Part shown: one piece after another, positions 20,283 through 26,286 of the stretch
Numbering within the stretch: the stretch's first letter is position 1
Layout: each line of letters opens with the position of its first letter
Source: UBA6901 sp035256085
Lineage (GTDB): Bacteria; Pseudomonadota; Gammaproteobacteria; Acidiferrobacterales; UBA6901
Direction of reading: 5' to 3'
Assembly (NCBI GenBank): GCA_035256085.1
Contig: DATEYP010000274.1
Location: forward strand, 1-26,286
DNA length: 26,286 nucleotides
Program-made: the position numbers and the translations under genes
The notes under the pieces: model-generated
Told to the model about the DNA's origin: nothing
What the model saw: the letters and a program-made list of their open reading frames with translations, nothing else
Database searches by the model: none

Positions 20283-21428
20283 CTAGAGAAACAGCGTCAG
20301 CACGCCGGTATAGCCATACAGGCGGTTGTGCGAGATTTCACCGTTGCAGTAGAAACCGGTGAGCGGCAGGTCCCCGAGCTCTTCCTGAATAATGCGCAGC
20401 TCGCCGGAGTCGGCCCCGAACAGGTTCGGGCCGCGCCCGACGCAGCTGTAGTACAGGCCACCCTTCGGTTGCGGCGCGCGCGCCTTCAGCTCGCGCAGCA
20501 TGCGGCGCAGATCGGCCTCGGCGCTCGCCGGGTCGCGCCGGCAGAACCGCAGCGGCTGGCCGGTGTTCAGCATCTCGCCGATCGCCAGCAGGTTGTTGTT
20601 CTCGTCCACGCCCAGGAGATTCCGTACCAGGTAATCGCCGGTGTCGCTGCCGCGCACCGGCAGGGCCACGCCAATGGTCTGGGCGGCGCGTGCCAGGTCA
20701 CGCGCCAGCACCTCGCCGACTTCTTCGCGGAACACGTCCAGCGCCGGGCGGTCGTCCAGGCGAATCGCGATGTTGCGCTGGCACTGGGTGATGATGTGTT
20801 TGCCGCCGAACGGCGCGCAGCTCTGGGTGAGGGCGGTGGCGACCGGCACCTCGGCAGCGAACAGAATGCCGGACAGCGCACCTTCCACCATGCCGTCGGC
20901 GATCTGCGGATAGCTGGTGCGCGAGGATGTCAACCCGCCGACCAGAAAACCGCCGCGCACCGCCTCGCCCAGCTCGCCAAGGAGCTTCGGCACCTGCATC
21001 TCGCGCGGATCGCCGTGCACGATGCCAAAGTGGTAATCGTGACGCGCGAGCCAGGCGCGCTCGGCGCGCACGAATGAATCCGGCTCGTCGGTCAGCGGCG
21101 GCAGCATGCGGAAGTGGTCCTCGGAGAAGTTTCCGATGAGCAGGCTGATCGCCGGCTCGTCGTGATACTCGCGGCCGTTGCCGCAGATGCCCGTACCCAC
21201 CGTGCCGGTCCAGTGGGCGACCGCAGTGCGTTCTTTCAAATAGGCGTAAATCTCCGGCAGCACGCCGGCGAGTGCATCCGTGGCGTACAGAAACCCGACA
21301 TTCGCTTCGGCGGGAATATGGCCGAGCCGGGCCAGACAGGCGTCGGCGGCCTCTTGCCAGCGGCTGGCCGCGGCATGCGCGGCGAGAAAAAGACTATTTT
21401 TGTGCAAGCGTGTTTTCCCTGAATGCAT
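20283..21428 (-). CDS. FIST N/C domain signal-transduction protein
   Basis: The protein is 381 aa with FIST_N (about residues 30-215) followed by FIST_C (about 220-365), a sensory pair thought to bind small ligands such as amino acids. Recognisable segments are WTGTVGTGICGNGREYHDEP, GGLTSSRTSYPQIADG, GVALPVRGSDTGDYLVRNLL, GLYYSCVGRGPNLFG and LPLTGFYCNGEISH with C-terminal LYGYTGVLTLFL. The family core starts near SLFLAAHAAASRW; the first 10-14 residues (MHSGKTRLHKNS) are coded by a repeat also found at 16011-16061, so the native start may have been replaced. No output domain is fused. Confidence 0.9.
   Translation of the reverse strand: MHSGKTRLHKNSLFLAAHAAASRWQEAADACLARLGHIPAEANVGFLYATDALAGVLPEIYAYLKERTAVAHWTGTVGTGICGNGREYHDEPAISLLIGNFSEDHFRMLPPLTDEPDSFVRAERAWLARHDYHFGIVHGDPREMQVPKLLGELGEAVRGGFLVGGLTSSRTSYPQIADGMVEGALSGILFAAEVPVATALTQSCAPFGGKHIITQCQRNIAIRLDDRPALDVFREEVGEVLARDLARAAQTIGVALPVRGSDTGDYLVRNLLGVDENNNLLAIGEMLNTGQPLRFCRRDPASAEADLRRMLRELKARAPQPKGGLYYSCVGRGPNLFGADSGELRIIQEELGDLPLTGFYCNGEISHNRLYGYTGVLTLFL
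21391..21424. repeat. Copy of the 35-bp repeat at the FIST gene start
   Basis: GACTATTTTTGTGCAAGCGTG at 21392-21412, then TTTTCCCTGAAT, matches the units at 16011-16061. The minus strand of this copy encodes the first residues of the FIST protein. Confidence 0.7.
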
Positions 21429-21677
21429 TCACGATCTGGTCCTCACCGACCGCGGGGTTTGCGGTACACTGGCTGCGCAGTATCGCACGGAATGGTGACG
21501 CGGCTGAGTCCAGGATGTTTGCGGGGGGTTGGCCTCGTCAGGACAGCGCTTCTCACGATGACCCGTGCGCGCGGCATGATTGCTCGCCATGCAATTCATT
21601 CTGGATAGCCTGCAGGCGGGCTTTGCGGCAGGGCGGCACGACAGTAGAATCCACCCACCACTCTGCGGAGAAAAAAC

Positions 21678-22211
21678 GTGGACATCGCACACGGCACCAC
21701 CATTCTTTCCGTGCGCCGCGGCAACGACGTCGTGATCGGCGGCGACGGCCAGGTGACGCTCGGCAACACCATCATGAAGGGCAACGCGCGCAAGGTGCGG
21801 CGCCTGTACAAGGATCAGATCATCGCCGGTTTCGCCGGCGGCACGGCCGATGCCTTCACCCTGTTCGAGCGTTTCGAGGCCAAGCTCGAAAAGCACCAGG
21901 GGCATCTCACGCGTTCGGCGGTCGAGCTGGCCAAGGACTGGCGCACGGACCGCATCCTGCGCCGGCTCGAGGCGCTGCTGGCCGTGGCGGACAAGACCGC
22001 GTCGCTCATCATCACCGGTCAGGGCGACGTCATCGAACCCGAGGGCGGGCTGATCGCCATCGGCTCGGGCGGGCCGTTCGCGCAGGCGGCCGCGCGCGCC
22101 CTGCTCGACAGCACCGAGCTCGGCGCACGCGACATCGTCGAACGCGCCTTGAATATCGCCGCAGACATCTGCATCTATACCAATCGTAACGTCACTATTG
22201 AGATGTTGTAG
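21678..22211 (+). CDS. hslV: ATP-dependent protease peptidase subunit HslV
   Basis: HslV is the threonine protease core of the HslUV (ClpQY) proteasome-like complex. The protein is 177 aa from GTG. The catalytic Thr is in GTTILSVRRGND, preceded by a six-residue propeptide MDIAHG, compared with the single Met in E. coli; longer propeptides are known in beta- and some gammaproteobacteria. Core motifs DGQVTLGNTIMKGNARKVRR, FAGGTADAFTLFERFEAKLE, ELAKDWRTDR and AIGSGGPFAQAAARALL are all present. It is followed by hslU after 126 bases that contain an inverted repeat. Confidence 0.96.
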   Translation: MDIAHGTTILSVRRGNDVVIGGDGQVTLGNTIMKGNARKVRRLYKDQIIAGFAGGTADAFTLFERFEAKLEKHQGHLTRSAVELAKDWRTDRILRRLEALLAVADKTASLIITGQGDVIEPEGGLIAIGSGGPFAQAAARALLDSTELGARDIVERALNIAADICIYTNRNVTIEML

Positions 22212-22218
22212 AAACAGC

Positions 22219-22312
22219 CCAACGCAAAGACGCAAAGACGCAAAGAAAGGCATGCAAATTTACAAAAATGACTGTTCCGCTTTTCTCCGCGTCTTTGCGT
22301 CTCTGCGTTGAG
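22219..22312. repeat. Intergenic inverted repeat 'CGCAAAGA' family between hslV and hslU
   Basis: The left arm (22219-22245) contains three copies of the unit GACGCAAA; the right arm (22281-22312) reads TCCGCGTCTTTGCGTCTCTG and on to CGTTGAG. The loop is AT-rich. It splits an operon whose genes are usually within a few bases of each other. Confidence 0.85.
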
Positions 22313-22337
22313 TTGTTCAAAAACTCAGGAACTGCCC

Positions 22338-23672
22338 ATGTCTGAAATGACCCCGCGCGAGATCGTCCAGGAGCTGGACAAGCACATCGTCGGCCAGGCG
22401 GCCGCCAAGCGTGCCGTGGCGATTGCGCTGCGCAACCGCTGGCGGCGCATGCAGGTGGACGCGCGCCTGCGTCCCGAGATTACACCCAAGAACATTCTCA
22501 TGATCGGCCCGACCGGGGTCGGCAAGACCGAGATCGCGCGCCGCCTGGCGAAGCTGGCCAACGCGCCGTTCCTGAAGGTGGAGGCCACCAAGTTCACCGA
22601 GGTCGGCTATGTCGGCCGCGACGTGGATTCCATCATCCGCGATCTGGCCGACATGGCCATCAAGATGCTGCGTACCGAGGCCACTGCGAAGGTGAAGGTG
22701 CGTGCCGAGGACGCGGCCGAGGATCGCGTGCTCGACGCGCTGCTGCCGCCGGCACGCGATGTCGGATTCAGCACGGGCGAGCCGCGCGCGCAGGACGGCG
22801 CGGCGCGCCAGGCGTTTCGCAAGAAGCTGCGCGAAGGCCAGCTCAATGAGCAGGAAATCGAAATCGAACTGGCCGGCCCGGCCATGGGCGTCGAGATCAT
22901 GGCGCCGCCCGGCATGGAGGACCTGACCAGCCAGTTGCAGGGCATGTTCCAGAACATGGGCGCGCGCCGCCCGCGCCGGCGCAAAATGAAAATTGGCGAG
23001 GCCATGCGCCTGCTCACCGAAGAAGAGGCCGCGCGCCTGATCGACGATGACGACCTCAAGGCACAGGCCGTCGAACGCGTCGAGCAGCACGGCATCGTGT
23101 TTCTCGATGAGATCGACAAGATTGCCGGCCGTTCCGAGGCGCGCGGGCCGGATGTGTCGCGCGAAGGCGTGCAGCGCGATCTGCTGCCGCTGGTCGAGGG
23201 CTCGACCGTGTCCACCAAGTACGGCATGGTGAAGACCGACCACATCCTGTTCATTGCCTCCGGCGCCTTTCATCTTTCGAAGCCATCGGACCTGATTCCC
23301 GAATTACAGGGACGCCTGCCGATTCGCGTCGAACTCGATGCGCTCACCACGGAAGACTTCGTGCGCATTCTCACCGACACCGATGCCTCGCTCACCGAAC
23401 AGTACACGGCCCTGCTTGGCACCGAGGGCGTGACGCTGGCGTTCACGCCGGAAGGCGTGCGGCGTATCGCCGAAGTCGCCTTCCAGGTAAACGAGAAGAC
23501 CGAGAACATCGGCGCACGCCGCCTGCACACAGTGATGGAGCGCCTGCTCGAAACCATTTCCTTCGAGGCGGCCGACAAGGGCGGCCTCACGCTGACGGTG
23601 GATGCGCCGTACGTGGAGCTGCATCTGGCGCATCTGGCCGGTGACGAGGACCTGGCGCGTTACATCCTTTAA
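22338..23672 (+). CDS. hslU: ATP-dependent protease ATPase subunit HslU
   Basis: HslU is the AAA+ unfoldase that feeds substrates to HslV. The protein is 444 aa from ATG 22338 (MSEMTPREIVQELDKHIVGQ); earlier starts read repeat sequence. Walker A is GPTGVGKT at 57-64, the pore motif is GYVGRD, the I-domain lies between about 110 and 235, and Walker B is FLDEID at about 255-260. Sensor segments SGAFHLSKPSDLIPELQGRLP and the C-terminal gate residues ARYIL are intact. AGGA lies 8 bases before the ATG. Confidence 0.97.
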   Translation: MSEMTPREIVQELDKHIVGQAAAKRAVAIALRNRWRRMQVDARLRPEITPKNILMIGPTGVGKTEIARRLAKLANAPFLKVEATKFTEVGYVGRDVDSIIRDLADMAIKMLRTEATAKVKVRAEDAAEDRVLDALLPPARDVGFSTGEPRAQDGAARQAFRKKLREGQLNEQEIEIELAGPAMGVEIMAPPGMEDLTSQLQGMFQNMGARRPRRRKMKIGEAMRLLTEEEAARLIDDDDLKAQAVERVEQHGIVFLDEIDKIAGRSEARGPDVSREGVQRDLLPLVEGSTVSTKYGMVKTDHILFIASGAFHLSKPSDLIPELQGRLPIRVELDALTTEDFVRILTDTDASLTEQYTALLGTEGVTLAFTPEGVRRIAEVAFQVNEKTENIGARRLHTVMERLLETISFEAADKGGLTLTVDAPYVELHLAHLAGDEDLARYIL

Positions 23673-23718
23673 TCTCTAACTCGTTGTCGCGCCAATGGTT
23701 TTGCCGGCAGTCCTGACG

Positions 23719-23746
23719 CTTGAAATCACTCCTACCACCCCCATAA
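23719..23746 (+). promoter_or_regulatory. Sigma-32 heat-shock promoter for hsp20
   Basis: CTTGAAA (23719-23725), a 13-base spacer and CCCCATAA (23739-23746) match the sigma-32 consensus CTTGAAA-N13/14-CCCCATNT at all but one position. Transcription is expected to start near 23753, giving a leader of about 48 bases. It lies after the hslU stop and gives hsp20 its own heat-shock control. Confidence 0.75.
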
Positions 23747-23800
23747 AAAAGTCACCGTTAATTTGTACCCCGACCCGTTGACTTGAAAGGAGGCGTTACC

Positions 23801-24253
23801 ATGAACCATCTGATCCGTACCCCCCGCAGCGTCATTGCCAACCGCTGGAACGACGACTTTAACAGCCTGTTCGAGAACTTCCTGCAACCGATGCGCTGGG
23901 CGGAAGAGGAGGCAAGCCAGGGCATCGCGCCGCGTCTGGACGTCGTGGAGCGCGACAACGAGTTCGTCGTGAAGGCCGAAATGCCGGGCATGAAGAAGGA
24001 CGACATCGAAGTTTCTCTGGAGAACGGCGTACTCACGATTACCGCCGAGACCAGGAGCGAGACCGAGGAAAAGGAGGGTGACCGCGTCATCCGCCAGGAA
24101 CGCCGTTACGGCAAATACCTGCGCAGCCTGCGCCTCGGCAAGGAAATCGATGAAAAGAAGGTCAAGGCCAGCTACAAGGACGGTATTCTGGAGCTGGTCC
24201 TCCCCAAGGCCGAGGAAGTGAAGCCGAAGAAGATCGCCGTGAATGTCGGCTGA
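23801..24253 (+). CDS. Small heat shock protein, Hsp20/alpha-crystallin
   Basis: This is an ATP-independent holdase chaperone, 150 aa. The variable N-terminus is MNHLIRTPRSVIANRWNDDF; the alpha-crystallin domain runs from about residue 44 (APRLDVVERDNEFVVKAEMP) through ENGVLTITAETRSE and ERRYGKYLRSLRLGKEID to KASYKDGILELVLPK, the family's A-x-x-x-n-G-v-L motif. The C-terminal KKIAVNVG carries an I-x-V anchor. AAAGGAGG lies 7 bases before the ATG. A sigma-32 promoter precedes it and a terminator follows it, so it is a single-gene heat-shock unit downstream of hslVU. Confidence 0.95.
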   Translation: MNHLIRTPRSVIANRWNDDFNSLFENFLQPMRWAEEEASQGIAPRLDVVERDNEFVVKAEMPGMKKDDIEVSLENGVLTITAETRSETEEKEGDRVIRQERRYGKYLRSLRLGKEIDEKKVKASYKDGILELVLPKAEEVKPKKIAVNVG

Positions 24254-24272
24254 TTCTGCGCGTCGATGATTC

Positions 24273-24303
24273 AAAAGGGCCGCTCTCGCGGCCCTTTTCT
24301 TTT
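24273..24303 (+). terminator. Intrinsic terminator after hsp20
   Basis: An 11-bp stem AAAAGGGCCGC (24273-24283) pairs with 24288-24298, with loop TCTC and a downstream CTTTTG tract. Its position 20 bases after the hsp20 stop fits a transcript end. Confidence 0.85.
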
Positions 24304-24374
24304 GTTTCGGTAAATGGCTGACTTCTGAAGGAAAATGCGGTAATTTCCTCCGCAGGTAAGTAATCACCTCTGTA

Positions 24375-24395
24375 GCCCTGACCCCAGGTCAGGGC
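24375..24395 (+). promoter_or_regulatory. Hairpin in the argB leader
   Basis: GCCCTGACC (24375-24383) and GGTCAGGGC (24387-24395) form a perfect 9-bp stem with a 3-base loop, 22 bases before the argB ATG. It has no U tract. It could be an operator or an mRNA stem; ArgR boxes (AT-rich) are not visible here. Confidence 0.35.
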
Positions 24396-24417
24396 CGGAC
24401 CAACAGGAACCCGTGGC

Positions 24418-25311
24418 ATGCCGCTCACCGCGAAATCCGCCGCCGACCGCGCCCAGATACTGATCGAGGCGTTGCCGTACATCCAGCGCTTCCAGGGCAA
24501 GACCATTGTCATCAAGTACGGCGGCAACGCCATGGTCGACGAAGGGCTGAAGCAGAGCTTCGCGCGCGACGTGGTGCTGATGAAACTGGTCGGCATGAAC
24601 CCGGTGATTGTGCACGGCGGCGGGCCGCAGATCGGCAAGCTGCTGGAGCGCATCGGCAAGAAGAGCGAGTTCGTGCAGGGCATGCGCGTCACCGACCGCG
24701 AGACCATGGACGTGGTCGAGATGGTGCTCGGCGGCCTGGTGAACAAGGAGATCGTGAGCCTCATCAACAAGCACGGTGGCAAGGCCGTGGGCCTGACCGG
24801 CAAGGACGGCGGCCTGATCCGCGCGCGCAAGCTGGTGATGAAGTCCGCGCCGGCCGGAGATCTGCCGAGCGAGATCATCGACATCGGCCACGTCGGCGAG
24901 GTGGAATCCATCGACCCGGAAGTGGTGGCGCTGCTGGACACGCAGAATTTCATTCCGGTGATCGCGCCCATCGGTGTCGGCCCGGACGGCGAGGCGTACA
25001 ACATCAACGCCGATGTCGTGGCCGGCAAGCTCGCCATCACCCTGCGCGCCGAGAAACTCATGCTGCTCACCAACACCACCGGTGTGCTCGACAAGGAAGG
25101 CAAGCTTCTGACCGGCCTGACCATCGGCAAGGTCAATGCACTCATCGCGGACGGCACCATCCACGGCGGCATGCTGCCAAAGGTGAACTATGCGCTCGAT
25201 GCCGTGAACAGCGGCGTGAAGTCGGCGCATATCATCGACGGGCGCGTCGAGCATGCCGTGCTGCTCGAGGTGTTCACCGATCAGGGCGTGGGGACGCTGA
25301 TCAAGTCCTGA
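24418..25311 (+). CDS. argB: Acetylglutamate kinase
   Basis: ArgB phosphorylates N-acetylglutamate in the second step of arginine synthesis. The protein is 297 aa, the length of the hexameric, arginine-inhibited type, with an N-terminal helix (AADRAQILIEALPYIQRF) that carries the interlacing and arginine-regulation function in that type. Motifs are KYGGNAM (from residue 33), VIVHGGGPQIGKLLE, GLVNKEIVSLIN, KAVGLTGKDGGLI, YNINADVVAGKLA and HGGMLPKVNYALDAV. Feedback inhibition by arginine is expected from the family. It is followed by slmA after 58 bases. Confidence 0.97.
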   Translation: MPLTAKSAADRAQILIEALPYIQRFQGKTIVIKYGGNAMVDEGLKQSFARDVVLMKLVGMNPVIVHGGGPQIGKLLERIGKKSEFVQGMRVTDRETMDVVEMVLGGLVNKEIVSLINKHGGKAVGLTGKDGGLIRARKLVMKSAPAGDLPSEIIDIGHVGEVESIDPEVVALLDTQNFIPVIAPIGVGPDGEAYNINADVVAGKLAITLRAEKLMLLTNTTGVLDKEGKLLTGLTIGKVNALIADGTIHGGMLPKVNYALDAVNSGVKSAHIIDGRVEHAVLLEVFTDQGVGTLIKS

Positions 25312-25369
25312 CGGCGGAGGTTGTCGCCGGACAGCACAACGGACGTTGCTGCACCACAGAGGAGGAACC

Positions 25370-25957
25370 ATGGCCAGACCACGCAGTGGCGAACGGCGCG
25401 AGGAAATCCTGCAGGTGCTGGCGCGCATGCTCCAGGAACAGGCCGGCGAACACATCACCACCGCCGAACTGGCGCGCGCCGTCGGCGTGTCGGAGGCGGC
25501 GCTCTACCGGCATTTCCCCAGTAAGGCGAAAATGTTCGAATCGCTCATCGAGTTCATCGAGGAGAGCGTGTTTACCCGCATCACCCGCATCCTCGCCGAG
25601 GAGCCGCAATGGGAAGCGCGCCTTCAGCAGATTCTCACGCTGGTGCTCGGCTTCTGTGACAAGAATCCCGGCATGGCGCGCCTGCTGCAGGGTGGTGTGC
25701 TCACCGGTGAGACCGAACGCCTGCGCGTGCGCATCAGCCAGTTCTACGATCGCATCGAGACCCAGTTGCGCCAGGTGTTGCGCGAGGGCGAGGCTACGGG
25801 CGGTCCGCGCTTGGTCGTGAATGAAACCGCGCAGCTTCTGCTCGCCTTTCTCGAAGGCCGCATCGCGCAGTACGTGCGCAGCGGTTTTACGGCATCGCCC
25901 ATGGCGGGCTGGGAAAAGCAGTGGGAGTTGTTGAGCCGCGGCGCGCTGCGCGCCTAG
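25370..25957 (+). CDS. slmA: Nucleoid occlusion factor SlmA
   Basis: SlmA is a TetR-fold protein that binds SlmA-binding sites on the chromosome and blocks FtsZ assembly over the nucleoid. The protein is 195 aa (family about 198). The N-terminal helix-turn-helix reads GEHITTAELARAVGVSEAAL and YRHFPSKAKMFESLIEFIEE, followed by the helical C-terminal domain with NPGMARLLQGGVLTGETERL, the SlmA-specific segment. A GAGGAGGAA site precedes the ATG. Position after argB resembles Pseudomonas-like genomes. Confidence 0.95.
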   Translation: MARPRSGERREEILQVLARMLQEQAGEHITTAELARAVGVSEAALYRHFPSKAKMFESLIEFIEESVFTRITRILAEEPQWEARLQQILTLVLGFCDKNPGMARLLQGGVLTGETERLRVRISQFYDRIETQLRQVLREGEATGGPRLVVNETAQLLLAFLEGRIAQYVRSGFTASPMAGWEKQWELLSRGALRA

Positions 25958-26024
25958 GTAGGGCGGGGCCCTGCCCCACCGAACAACTGCTGGGACTTGA
26001 TGGTGGGGCAGGGCCCCACCCTAC
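25958..26024. repeat. Long intergenic palindrome between slmA and the E1-like gene
   Basis: The 23-base left arm (25958-25980, starting GTAGGGCGGGGCCC) and right arm (26002-26024, ending GGGCCCCACCCTAC) match at 22 of 23 positions around a 21-base loop. Each arm is partly self-complementary (GGGGCCCTGCCCC). The genes on both sides converge, so it could also serve as a bidirectional terminator. GTAGGG/CCCTAC ends recur in the repeat at 18933-19101. Confidence 0.85.
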
Positions 26025-26034
26025 GTTAAATGAA

Positions 26035-26286
26035 TCAGGCTGTTGAACCGCACACCGGACAGTCCGGATCCTTGCGCAGAGTGATGCTGCGCCATTCCAT
26101 GTTAAGTGCATCCAGCACCAGCAGGCGCCCGGTCAGGGTCTCGCCGATATCGAGCAGCACCTTGATGGTCTCGGTCGCCTGAATGCTGCCGATGATGCCG
26201 ACCAGTGGCGCCAGCACGCCGGTCTGCGAACAGCTTTCTCCCAGTTCATCCATGTCCTTGTACAGGCAGCGGTAACACGGGCTGTC
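26035..26286 (-). CDS. moeB: MoeB/ThiF-family adenylyltransferase (partial, N-terminus off the right edge)
   Basis: This is the C-terminal 83 residues of an E1-like enzyme that adenylates the C-terminal glycine of a sulfur-carrier protein (MoaD or ThiS). The zinc site is complete: the PCYRCLY pair near the window edge and CPVCG near the C-terminus. The ESCSQTGVLAPLVGIIGSIQ segment holds the family cysteine and crossover region, followed by ATETIKVLLDIGETLTGRLL. The lack of a rhodanese domain at the end fits MoeB or ThiF rather than MoeZ-type fusions. MoeB and ThiF cannot be separated with confidence from this fragment. Confidence 0.88.
   Translation of the reverse strand, partial: DSPCYRCLYKDMDELGESCSQTGVLAPLVGIIGSIQATETIKVLLDIGETLTGRLLVLDALNMEWRSITLRKDPDCPVCGSTA

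Noticed and set aside
20256..21077. A 273-codon plus-strand frame over the FIST gene
   Set aside because: GC-rich shadow; the opposite strand carries a complete FIST protein with conserved motifs.
22317..23273. A 318-codon minus-strand frame over hslU
   Set aside because: Shadow of hslU, His- and Leu-rich without any recognised family.

Overview
The window is chromosomal DNA from a GC-rich (about 60-65 % by eye) gammaproteobacterium. Four syntenies support this: argH divergent from an AlgZ/FimS-AlgR operon, cyaY divergent from lptM-lysA-(x)-dapF-DUF484-xerC, hslVU, and argB followed by slmA. A deep-branching, possibly sulfur-oxidising lineage (Acidiferrobacterales-like) would fit the gene set, but that is inference. 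No rRNA, tRNA, CRISPR array, prophage or transposase was seen.

Layout. 1-2986 (minus): an AlgR-type LytTR regulator, cut by the left edge, preceded by two tandem LytS/AlgZ-type sensor kinases. 2987-3392: a 406-base intergenic stretch with a U-tract terminator and several competing hairpins readable on the minus strand, a candidate leader or small RNA. 3393-6452 (plus): argH, a membrane diguanylate cyclase and a MazG-like pyrophosphohydrolase. 6453-8523 (minus): a translationally coupled ECF sigma operon with two secreted or periplasmic Arg/Glu-rich repeat proteins, a DUF3619-type membrane protein and a small hypothetical protein. 8650-13178: rlmJ, a YkgJ-like Cys cluster protein, an unknown gene, a coiled-coil lipoprotein, purT and an Slp-type lipoprotein. 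13366-18901: cyaY against the lptM-lysA-CoA-binding-dapF-DUF484-xerC run. 19257-21428: an S24-fold protein, a DUF2007 protein, dodecin and a FIST protein. 21678-26286: hslV, hslU, hsp20 with a clear sigma-32 promoter, argB, slmA and the C-terminus of a MoeB/ThiF-type E1-like enzyme.

The genes are mostly core: arginine (argH, argB), lysine/peptidoglycan (lysA, dapF), purine (purT), protein quality control (hslVU, hsp20), chromosome dimer resolution (xerC) and division site control (slmA). The unusual layer is the repeat content. At least six different short inverted or direct repeat families sit between the genes. Three of them contribute coding sequence: a 48-bp palindromic element in frame inside a sigma-operon gene, an approximately 100-bp element in frame inside rlmJ, and a 35-bp-type repeat that supplies the start of the FIST gene. 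Several repeats are nested inside others. The most novel-looking items are these protein-inserted elements, the sigma operon with hendecad and 18-residue repeat proteins and an apparent CTG start, and the structured RNA candidate upstream of the tandem kinases.
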